From: Sthenelais limicola
Taxonomy: Eukaryota; Annelida; Polychaeta; Phyllodocida; Sigalionidae
DNA length: 64,000 bases
Assembly: GCA_942159475.1 (NCBI GenBank)
Contig: OW804094.1
Location: 53,812,966 to 53,876,965 of the forward strand
Reading direction: 5' to 3'
Both the position numbers and the translations under genes were made by a program. The notes under the pieces are model-generated. The model ran no database searches, was not told where the DNA came from, and saw only the letters and a program-made list of their open reading frames with translations. This document shows positions 14,701 to 27,100 of the stretch, one piece after another; the stretch's first letter is position 1, and the number at the start of each line of letters is the position of its first letter.

Positions 14701-17700
14701 GATATCATGATTGGGAAATGCTAACAAGCATTTCACGGTCTGCCACCATTGCTCCACCAGTTTACAGCTCATGACTGCCCAGACAATAGCAGTGATGACA
14801 GTAATAGCAATGATAATGGTCAGTTACAGTATGCTATAGACTCAGAGGACGAGTAAAGTACTGGGGATCGAAGTTCATAGATGGTCAATTCTGATCAGTA
14901 TCCTAACACAATCTTGGTTAATTACTTTAATGTTATTCACTACAACTGTCAAAGGGAATGAGTCTGTTGAATTGAATTGAATTGAAAAACTTTTTTATTC
15001 ATTTTACAAATGCTTCAGAAGAGGTTCACTCCAGCTAGTGGGAGGATTTCTGCCTTTCCCAGATGTTGTACAATAAAGTTGTGTAGAAGAACAATCTCGC
15101 CTTGGTCACTGACACAGGTCGAGTCTCTAAAGCTTTTACTGATTAAGTTTTTAAATTCACAATGAACAATATTCAATATGAACGTCAATACAATTTTTCT
15201 TGCAGAAAAAATAACTAGGAATGTACTAAAGCTTTTGGCAATTATAATGGTTTAACAGTAAGGACTACAGGAATATGATACCAATTGTGCTTGGTCATGA
15301 ATGCTTTCATACAATACAATCCCAATAGATTTCTTGAGTTTATTGGATAAATTTGACTTTTTTTCTTTTTTTTCCTCACCATCCAAGTAGTCGGTTCAGT
15401 ATAACACATATAATAACTAAATAAATTGCTAAATATCGATTAGATTGACTTCATTCATATCGATCTGGACCATGTCTAAAAAATATAGAAAAGGTATATT
15501 CACACTTGAATATATATGTTGATTATACCCTAAGTTATGGTATTTCTTGAGTTTACTTGATGCATTTAAGGGAGTTTTTAGTTGATATTTCCCAGTATCA
15601 GTATACTAACTTGCTAAATTTTGATTATATTGACTTTGTTTATATTGCACTGGATTCCCCATGTCTAAAAACATAGAAAAAGTGTATTCACGCTTAAATA
15701 TATCTTGATTATACCCTGAGTTATTGTGTTCCAAGGTTTTAGTGGCAGCCATTTTGTATTTTATTGTGATTTTGAGCATGTTTCCTGACCTAGATTTTCT
15801 GGGCCTTTTAGTATATTAATAATGTATACTTACAGTACCCAAAACAGTTCAGAAACTTGTCTTTTGCAATTTGTCCCAGGTCTAATTTCTCTTAAACTAA
15901 ACCTGAAAGGTCATTAGTCTGAAAAGGGGTTTGTTCTATTACCGCCAGGGGGCTTTGAGGGTGAGTTTCCCATGCTTAGTGCTAAATATGGTTGTCCTAA
16001 TTGTAGTTTCACTTTCCATAAGTCAATTTAGCATGGTAAGAGCTTTCATAAGAGCCTATTAGGAAGGTTCTATGATGATTTTGAAAATTTGACCCATGTG
16101 AGCTGAAAATTGTCAGCCATCTTGGATTTGAAGGTCAAAGCAAGGTCAAATCATCAAACTGATATCAGATATGAATTCCTCAACCCCCAAAACCCTAATA
16201 ACCATATACTGGACTGCATGGTAGGCCAAACCATTGAAATATTAATTCTCATAATGGTTGATGGCGGCCATTTTGGATTTGGGGCTCTCACGGGTTTTCC
16301 CCGGACTTTCGCGAGGGTCGCCCCCGCTCAATTTTTTATTTACCCTTCATAGATGTCAAATCCACTTAGAAACCAACCTCTACTCTCAACGGTCACAGAA
16401 GTGCTCCAGATGACCCTACTAAATACCCTAATACCAGACTTATATATAAAGTTGTTAATCAGTATGACTGTATATTATATTTATTCTAATAATTGCTTAT
16501 TATATATCATATTGATGTTAAATGCCAGTCGGGCTAAGTGTTTCAGTGATGGTTTAAAGCTGAGAGGACATACTTGTCTGTAGTAACAACGTGTTTGATG
16601 TAGGTGGCGTTGGGTTGAGACTTCAGGATGTCCATACGCACAGCACGGAAGCGGATAGTGTAGAAGCTAATGCCTGGGATGAACTTAGGGCGCTTCCAAG
16701 TGAGTTTGACAACTGAGCTGTTGATGGGAACGGCGTGCAGCTCCTGCGGGGGCGGGGGCGCATTGGCTGACACCGATGGTTCTATAAATAACACCAATAG
16801 CATAATCACCAACCAGAACTATAGAGGGACATGTTTTGACCCCAAATCAGGAAAGGAAACTACTCGATTATTTCATGTCCCAGAACAAGTTCATGAAATA
16901 AAGTTAAAACCATGAACGGGAAAATATTATGTTATAATGTATACAGATATTCTATATCAGCGCTTCACGTATTATTAATAGTTACTATTGTATTAGGAGA
17001 TTAATTGATCATTGAATAATCAGTAGTGCCTGGCTAATTTTCATTGATGATTATTATTGCATATTCTGAATGGAAAAAAAATTATACTGGATATGAACGA
17101 ATAAACAGTCGCAACATACCGTTTACAGATAGTGTCTTCACTTCCCGGATGGTGGGTTCAACAGGTTCGTGGGTTCCAATTAAACCAATGCACTGAATGC
17201 TGATCTTGTATATAGTATCAGGGTCTGTAAACAAAAAAGGTAGGCTTCATCATTACAAAACTGACTGAACAATACACAAAAATCTCGATTTAATTTCCTT
17301 TATCACCACCCGATCAAATTCTAGATAATGGTTAGACAAAATATTTGTCCCCTAGCCCCCGAGTTTACCCTAAAGTTGTCTGTAAAGAGGCGGTTTGGAT
17401 GAGACACCAGCAATGTGTAAAGAGGCGGTTTGGATGAGACACCAGCAATATTTCACTGAAGTCGGATAACTCATACCTGCAACACCTAATGGAATCGGAG
17501 CCAATGTTGCATAACGCATCCTGAGTAAACTTTTGACCCGGTGTTTTGCTAATCGTACAACGGTACATTGGCTCATTAAGCTTAATCATTATACAAGGAA
17601 GGAATGAGGATGAGGGGAGTATTGGATAAATTAACCAACACAGGCGTTAGCTAATAAGTGGGGTGTTTATAGAGTGGTGGAGAGGGATATTATTTTTTTT

Positions 17701-18121
17701 TCAGTTTAGGCCAAAACAAAATTCAATAAATTTTATTGGTCAAAGTTTCACAAGTGATAATTCTCATTTGCCAAGTTAGTATGCATGTGTATGTATATAG
17801 TGTATCCGCATGTCCATGTGTATATAGTATGGTGTGTATGTGTACATTGTATGTACAAATATGTATGCATGTAAGTGCCACATGTATGTAATGTATGTAT
17901 ACATGTTTGTATGTATAAACATACATGTATGTACATCAAACATTTATGTATGTATAAACACATGCGTATGTGTATGGTTATACATGTATTTGAACATGCG
18001 TATATACTTAATTAATATACTTGTATACATCTATATATGCATACCATGATTTGTTATAAATACATAATGCATACATAGATGTATGTATTGTTTATATACA
18101 TGTATGTATGTGCACCTATAC

Positions 18122-18152
<31 letters not shown>

Positions 18153-21100
18153 TGTATGTATGTATGTATGTACATGTGTGTGCATACCTTGTACATACAT
18201 GTATGAACATGCATGCATACTTAGATGTATGAACATGCATACATAGTATACATGAATACTTACTCAATTATTATACATGACTATACATATGTATAATTCA
18301 TACATGTGTGTATACATGAATACATAATAGTCAAATGGGGGATTAATGTACAATAAAGTTTGTTTATGGCATCTTCGAATTCTACTGCACGAAACAATGC
18401 TGAACATGAATACTGATTGTGCAATGTATCTAAATTAGTCAGAAACCAGTAGAGTTTCAACTGAAGAATTTTATTCCAGAATTGACTTAAAAATAAAAAA
18501 TAAAAGTGTCCTATTCAAATCAATCATACTTAGAGAACCACTGGACCGATTCTGTTGGAATTAACTTTTCCTGAAAGCCAAAAATCCATATTTTTTTATT
18601 CGAAGATTAAATCATGGATATTCGATGTTACTACTGTCTAAATTTTATGAAAACGAATCCAAGACCCTAGACAAGGCAGATGAAAAATAATAATAAAAAA
18701 AAATTCTGTCCTACTGGGATTTAAGTGACATTTGCGGTTTGGAGCGTTTTAATGGCATTTGCGGTTAGAAGCAAGACCCTAGACAAGGCAGATGAAAAAG
18801 AAATAATAATAAAATTCCGTCCTAATGGGATTTTAATGACATTTGCTGTTTGGAACGTTTCAATGACATTATGCGGCTAGGAGCAAAACCCTAGACAAGG
18901 CAGCTGAAAAAAAAAATAATAAAAAAAATCCGTCCTAATGGGATTTTAATGACATTTGCGGTTTGGAGCATTTCAATGGCATTTTGCGGTTAGAGTATCA
19001 TTGTTTACTACAGGATATGAAAGTCTGTGCGATTTCTTTCTTCTGGTGGGTGAGTGAGTGAGTGAGATTGGTTGCTTTACGCCCTTATTAACACATTTAA
19101 GAGTGTTTTTTGGTGGGAGGAGGGACCTTAAAGTGACCCTGGAATACTGGAGTAAGGCTGAGCCTTGGGTCAGCTTTGGGTGACAAAGTCAGGGTGCTCT
19201 GGGGTGCATGCTAAAAAGTCACGTAGGCCATACGTCGGCACCCCCACATAAATTATATAAAACATTATCTTGGCTTATAAATATCACACAGCAATCTAAC
19301 AAAGACCATATTTCTTCTCACCAGCATTACAATCGTTTGCACCACAAATTCATTTAGTATATCATTCCAATGCGAATCCATGTCCAAAAATTAGGAATCC
19401 AGTACTTTAATAACTCTTTTAAAAGAAATTGCACAGAATTGAAACTTTCATATCCTGTAGATAACAATACTTAACATCAGATGATACGTATAGGGTCACT
19501 ATAAAGCTAAATGGCCGCCAAAAATGAACACTAATAGAAACTCCAAGGGTGCGGTACCCACAAAGTCTAAGAGTGATGGTATAAAAAGCCAGCTTATACT
19601 GGCTTTTAATAATCCCATTGTCGCCATTATCCACTATTACCGATCTCAAAACTTAAGCTCCTCTATTAAATGAATTTAAGAGGGAAGTAAAGATTTATAT
19701 TTTCACAAAACATTTCCTGCTTAGACCTGATTATAATCCCAATCAGTTTTACGATGTACGGACAAGAACGGTTTCCAGTACTTTTGCATTAATGGGCTGC
19801 AACCGATTTGATGTGGAATAAGATCCTAGATTATATGAGTCTCTAGACACTTGATGGGCTCTGTATGTAAGCGAAACATATACGGAGGAAAATTGAATGT
19901 TGCAGAATTGCCATACGGTAATACTAATAGTAGTACAAAACCTCTGTAAACAAGAGGTTAACTTATATATAACTTATATATATATATATAATATATATAT
20001 TATATATATATATATAATATATATATATATAATATACATATACATATATATATATGTCCAACTTCGAAAGCCCCATATAAACCAGTGATTAACTTGTACC
20101 AGTAGCTATTTTTAGAACATGAACATATAATCTATTTTTAGAACATGAACATATGACCCGTGGATCTATTTTTAGACCTAATTCCCGGTAACCTAGCAAC
20201 AGCTCATGTTTTTAATATCCCCTGTGAAATAATGTGCAATTTTTGAGCCTGACGAAGAGTGTAAAAACTCGAATGCAAGTAACATAGGCATACAGGAACC
20301 ACAATGAATAAAAGGAACTCATAAAGAATTTTGGTTCGTCCTCTTCACTTTCAACAAAATATATAATATATATATATAGTTGGTGGGAAAAAAGTTTCAG
20401 GATGTATAACTGTTCTTTATTGCCAAATCTAAACAACTCACATATGTACATACGGGTTAGGCCTGTCCAGGTCTCCTTGCCCACACAACCTTTGAGCAGT
20501 AATGTCATTTTACTGGCCCAACCGGCCCCAACTCCACCCGTCTTATTTCTAATCCATTTGCTGTGTGGTGAATAATAGATGGTGTTGAAGTCAGCAGAGG
20601 AAAAGGGTGGCCACCGTTTGTATAACATGACAACTCATTCAATACTATTGATCCCATTCAGGGAGGCGGTCAGTTCGAAAAAAATGCACAGCAGTGCGCA
20701 CCGGACAGCGTCAATACTGCCCACATCCCTACTTGGGTTTTGTAAAGGATTTGTTTAGCTACGTCAGTTCTTTCAATTATTTAAATGCCAAGCAACAATG
20801 TAATGGTCATATAACATTGGAAGTATTTATAGGAATTTCGTGGTGTGCGCACAATCCATTTGTATAATATGATGTTCTACGCTGTAAGCACACTTCTGGG
20901 GTGTAGTTTCAATATTGCGCGGACAGTACATTCCTCTCAATTTCTACATAATTGCTTCCAACAAAGGGTCTAACGAAGGCCTTCGGACCATAAAAATAAT
21001 CTAATTCCAACGGACGGGGAAAAACAGTGATGGTGGAACTGGATGGATGGCGAGGGTTGAGCGTTATATCAACAGCTGATGAACTGTCGCGGGGATCAAA

Positions 21101-24100
21101 GTCAAGCTAATGTATTTAAGATGATCCTCGAGTGGCACAGAAAAAAAATGGCCTAAATGTTCATTATCCATCGCCTGAGAGTTATGGAACCCGACATCCC
21201 TACTGCCATGTCACCCCATCTGCATACTTCCCAACCAAAGCAACCAACATACACCCACCATATACACTGCTCCCATACTTACACAACCAACAACACAGGG
21301 CCACCCCACCCCGTATGACACCACCTCGCCTACCACCACCGCCGCCACCCACTTACCGAAAAGCTTTTCATTGCGCATGACTTGGAGGAGCTCTCTCACA
21401 GTCCCGCTGCCGATTTGTGAGTGGCTCTTTTTTGTGTATACGCCTGAGCGCTATATGACTCAGTGTATGGACTCAGATGCCAACTTCATAACACAACAGA
21501 GCGCCTGTCTGACTCATGGACTGATAACATTTCCTTAGCCACCCAGGCTACCAGTGAGAGTGAGAGGGGGAGCCGCCCGTCCCACTACTACCCACCGCCT
21601 ACCGCCCAACAACATTCACGCTCTCGAATGATAAAATATAGATAATATTCCTGCTGGTCTTCTCAATATGCATCGCATAGTAACAACTTCTCAGTCTAGT
21701 ATATATTTTGGTGCGGGGACATCGCCACAAGAACTGGACATTTACGATATATCGAATTATCTTCCAAATGTTGAATAATACACAATTTAATAGCCATGCA
21801 ACACTATTATCCAGTATGGAACATTCTCTCCGAAATCTTAGTCGATTTGATTCTTGTTTTTAAAAGTCGATGTTGGTAAGTTTTACAATTTAAAAAATAC
21901 AACCGAAAGTTCAGCTGCTGCATAAATGGTACGCCCAAAATGATCAATTAACCAAATTGATCACACGAGGAAAAATGAGCAGACAGGATCTCGGACTGAA
22001 GCTACGTAAGTGGAAAAAATGTATGTCAGAGAAACACTTAGAGAAAAACTATTGACATTAGACTTTGTGACAAACAACTGATCAAACACTTCATCAATCG
22101 CCCGCACGATGAGTCCCAGGCCAGGGGTTAGTGAATGAGAGCAGGAAATGTACATGTGACGCCATAGGCATATATATATATATATACATAGCTAGCAATG
22201 ACGTCAGAGGGTCAAAGAGTATCCATCTCGCCATAGGAAGTGAGGTGACTATGTCCCACAACAGAACAAAAAGCGACTGATTGAAGATAGATACAGATTT
22301 TTGAGACGAGAATCCGGGTATTTACAGGTGGCGCTACGATCGGCGGCAAGCGCTAGGGTGAATACAACAATACAACAGAGTCCCATAGGCGCTAACGCTA
22401 AAATACCTGTTTTCAACCCCTTTGAAATATTACATAAACGGGTCAAAATGCAATGATCTTACATGGATATATCAAGTATTGTTCATACATTGCAGTCGCT
22501 TGTTCGGTTTTGCCGACAAGTGTGTATACTTTAAGAAATCGAGGGGGAAAGTTGGAGATTTTAAGCTGGGTTGCTATGGTCGTCAAGGGCGGGATTCCCC
22601 CACAGCCCGGCCCACTGCCCGCCAGTGGGGCAAAAGTAAACAATGGGTAAAATCTAAGTATTACTGTTGTTTTTAGGCAATATATGTTGCGGAAATGGTT
22701 CTGATGTCCATGATAAATAAATTTTATGATATGGAATTGATATTACATATGATTAATAGTTCAAAATTGGACAAAATCAGTTCGTTCCTAGACGAAGCGT
22801 CACAATCCCGCGGCTCAGGCCGTGGCCTACTTTTTAGCCTTTCATGAGTGACATCAGACCCTTCCGGTTCAGCAAGGACCATGTACGGGACCCAGGCAAT
22901 ATCGACCTGTTTGCATAGAAAACAACTTGCAGGCCCCAAACCAGTGACTGATTCCCGTAGATATTGATCCCCTCGACACGATTATGAAGAAAAATATTAG
23001 CTAACTTACGAATTCTATTACCTGTAGTACATTTTCTATTTAAAACTCACTCAGCATGAGTCACCCTAGGTGTATGACTCCTGGAATAAAGGACTGCATT
23101 CCCGACTACCGCTCATAGCAACGAGGCAAAGCGCTGGACTCCAGACCTAAGGGTTGGGAGTTCAAGGCTCGTCATATGCACAGATTTTTATTTTTTCATC
23201 CTCTACTTGTTGGGCCGTGTAGAGCTGTACACGGCCGGGACGGGACGGGCGGGGGGACGGGACGGTGGGTGGCTTTTTCAATGGGTCAGATCGGGGAATA
23301 CTGGTCATTTGAAAAACAAAATATCCATAATAATGTTGAAGAACAATCATAATCGTCACCCCAAGACGCAACTCGAGCTAACTCGCAGCCGCTACACACT
23401 GGACTTGTGGATGCACTGTCACGTGACCAGATGAGCGGAGGCCGTCTCAAAGATACTCCTTTCTTATCTAAAGTCAGAGAGTCCCAAGTGCGTATAGGGG
23501 AACTCCTATGGAAACCATTAGTGATCCTATTTTGTACACATGAATACGATAAAGGATTTTAATACCCATGAGGGCAAGAGAAAGAACATAAAGTTAAATT
23601 GATTGATTAATTGAATTTTTTCATTTCTCTACGGAAATATGGCGAAAAGCTACTTCTACTGATAACAGGTCTTCCAGTTGTGACCACGTAAACTGTGAGC
23701 AAAATGTATTATGCAACCGTATGGGCATTCTGTAACATTCAATTTTTCAATATAACCAAAACATGATACTAATGCCCACATGCAGTGACAACAACCCAGC
23801 AGGTGTGCGAGAACAATTGAATTTCGAAACCCAGAAGGGTGCATTATCACACTTTTTTAAAGCCCAGATCTACCTGGTATGTAAATATATTGCTACATGA
23901 TCAAGATGCTGGCGTATCGATTTCGTATTAATTGCCTTTGTCGAGGGGAAGTGAAACACATTATTGTGTAAACACATAGTTAGCTATTGAATTGAATGAC
24001 CATAACATCGATTTTGAAATGTTATTGTTTTGACACTTGTTTGGTACGATGATTATTGATCTCATTCATCGCACAAAACAAGGGGCAAACCTATCATGTG

Positions 24101-27100
24101 GATACCAGTACCCAAAAATACAGTTGACTTTAAGCAACACATAGAGGAACATTACAAATACGGATGCCGGACAAATAGATACAAATGACGACACTTACGA
24201 AGCCCTGTGATGGTAGCATTACGATCTGCTGAGACATAAATGATCTGCCTGAGGAAACTGTTGTCTTTCGAGTAGATCCCGAGTTTGTATCCAGTGATGG
24301 AGCGGTGGTTCTCATTGACTGGTCGCCACCGAGCTTGTATAGCTGTACCGTTGAGGGCATGCACCTGAAGAATGGGTGGCTCGAGCACTGGCAGTCATAA
24401 GGAAAAAAGTGTTACTATGCATGGCAATTATATTTGATAAGAATCCATGGGTAAAGTTGTTCAGGGTCTGGCCATAGTTACAAAAATGCATAAATGCACT
24501 AATGCAGGTACTCATGGTTGGCAACTCCATTAGAAAAGAAAAAGATATGAGCTAGTGATAAACAACGTGTTGATATACTTCCTTGTGTCATATACATTCT
24601 GTGCAACCGATGCGTTATTTATTAGGTTTACCATAAAAATTCAACTATATGACTTTAAAATGTTCCAATCCTTGTTAGATATGTAAACCGAGTTTTCTAA
24701 AACATAATATCTTACTACTTAGTATCCCAAATGTGAAATTTTCGAGAAATAAAAACATGTTTTTAAGAAAAATGAAAAAGTGAGTTCATACCATCAAGTT
24801 GTGTGTTGGTATACTGTGTTATCCAGGGCCACTCAGCGTCCGTCAAGTCAGGGTAGCCCAGCCTTGTTCCTGCCAGAACTCGTACCTCATAAGCCTTGTT
24901 GGGTTCCAGGCCTAAAATATCATTTTCAATTTTTATCATATAATTGAGTAGATTCAAAGGATCGAAAAATTCACCACTATCTGGGGAAAGGCACTTATGA
25001 TAGGGCTTGTATTGCAGTGAAATTTCATTTTACCTCATCGTATTTTCATCTTTCAGGAAAGTTGAAAAAAAAATGTCTTTCTTCCTATCTTAAAAGGGGC
25101 GAAAGCCCACGCTTCTCTCCCCCCTAGTGCTGTCTCTTGGTAAGCCTTGAGACGGGCGAGAGAATGTTACCACATTACCTTGAACTATGCCACAACTGGA
25201 CATTACTTGCTATTTTATCTAGATCACTACGTGATGGACGAGACATAATCTAGTTCATGTTCAACTTAACGTCTACTTCTTCCAGGATGCTTATTACGCC
25301 CAACAACATATTATTGTAACTGTAGGTCGCTGATTCAGAAATAACAACTCTAAAATATAAACCTTGGCCGCTTGATTTATAGTCTAAATGCCATTAGAAT
25401 GTTTTTGACTATCCATACAGATCATATGATAAGTCACAAAAAAAACAATTCAAATCGAATAGAATTAACATACCACTGAGTGTAAATTCGTAGGTGTTTC
25501 CCCGAACCTGTTCTGCATGGTAATTGCTGGAATCCTTGACCCGAGATTGGATCTCATACTCAGTAATCTTTCCCCTGGCTTGGTTCATAGGAAGCGGCTC
25601 CCACGTCACTTTGAGAGAGGTAGCACCGATCGACGTGACTGTTGCTTTCGGAGCCGCTAGGGGAGCTGTGGCAGAGAAAAGGGTTCAATTGCGATTAATC
25701 CATTGCTCTGATTCTTCACATAGAAGCCTGGCATGAATAGAAGTTGAGTTAAATTTGGATAAATTATGTATTAATACTTTAACGGTACGGTGTTGGAATA
25801 TCTAGCGGTGCATTCCAGGCTCTGAGTTGAGCGAATCCCTTCAAACTAGGAAGGAAGACCTCTCGCTTTTAAGCACAAAATGCCATTATAATCCCAATAG
25901 GACGCCTACGCAAAGGCTGGGAAAGACATTAGCGCAGTAGGCGTCCAATTACTGACATACAATTCATATATGATCCGAGAGGCTTGGGCCTAGACTGGGC
26001 GGTAAAAACGACATATATTAATTACTCAATACGACTAGATATCTTTCCAACAAATGGTGCATATATTTATTTTAAACATTATTATAATTAGTAGTGTGAG
26101 CCACCATGCACTTGGGCCACACTGCTTGTGTGTGTATGTCTGTTGTTTGGCTGTAACCAGGGAGACTAACTGAGAAGAGCAAAGTTTTTAACAATGAGCA
26201 TAGATAGATAAAATTATATTCCGGTAATTGCTTACTGCGTTCTCCAGTGATTTGATAAATGGTCTCTGAGTGCGGACTTGTAAGCTGGGAACCAATTGCG
26301 ATCACATAAATTGAGATGTTAGTGTACGGAGGTAGGCCATCCAAGATGACCGCACTGTTAAAGATGCGACCGTTGGAAAACACAACTTCTTGCAATTCAC
26401 CTTCTTGAAATTCACTTCCCGGAACTAAAAGGTAAAAGAATGACACAATTAGAATACAATACAGCGAGTAATCTAATTCCAGTGAGTAGTATTGTATTAT
26501 CACGAACATGTATGTTTTTTTTAATGCATGAACATGATTTACTTTTTATGTTTTCCATAACGTCCAAATGAGCTGTCTCCTTTGGTGCATACATTCGACG
26601 TAATTTCCATCTCATTAAATATACTTACTTTCAACGTTGGCATAGTGCACTGAGTAGCCCTTTACTTTTTCAGCATTCTTCGCAGGGACAGGATCCCATG
26701 TCACCTTGAGTGTGGTGGGATCGATGACGTCGGCTCGGACATTTCGAGGGGTGTCAGGCCGATCTGCAAACATCGAGGAGAGATAATTGATTAGATGTAC
26801 AATACTTACGAGGTTCGTAGTAATACATCTGTGATTCTTGCTCTGCAGACAGCCGTCGGTGGGAGAAAAGAGCAGGAGAACAAGGCTAAGGCAGGATTTA
26901 ATTCGGGAAACGTAGCTTTGACAGAGGAATTGAGAAAATAACAATATTCTAAGTCCATAAGAATATTGTCCTGACTGCGGACAGTCGACAACCCGGTGAA
27001 GGGGGAAACAAGCCTGGGAGGGTGTGTTGGGCTTGTCCCCAAACCGACGGCTGTCTGCAGAGCAAGAATCACAGATGTACTTCTCGTCTCATATATATTT

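Larger units (their letters stand above)
12532..16419. mobile_element. DNA transposon with 1.15 kb terminal inverted repeats, TA target site
   Basis: 3888 bp in the receptor intron between exons m and n. The left end GTAGGGTCATCTGGAGCAC is matched by its reverse complement at the right end. The arms run about 12532-13681 and 15269-16419. The outer 900 bp look about 98 percent identical by eye and the inner parts carry small indels. A TA dinucleotide flanks both sides (12530-12531 and 16420-16421), consistent with a TA target duplication as in Tc1/mariner-type elements, but arms this long are unusual for them. The two arms carry identical 80-codon open frames, which is a by-product of the repeat. 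No intact transposase was recognised, so it is probably non-autonomous. Without it the host intron would be about 350 bp. Confidence -1.
17225..24198. other. Long receptor intron filled with repeats
   Basis: 6974 bp between exons k and l. It holds a 35-bp tandem duplication, TGTA satellite, a triplicated 112-bp repeat, a GAGTGAGTGAG-headed element, a TA-rich microsatellite, a C-rich stretch (21.2-21.6 kb) and a tRNA-like SINE head. No exon was seen. Confidence -1.

Noticed and set aside
21132..21380. 82-codon Pro/His/Thr-rich plus frame
   Set aside because: Lies in a C-rich low-complexity stretch within the receptor intron; no splice or domain support.
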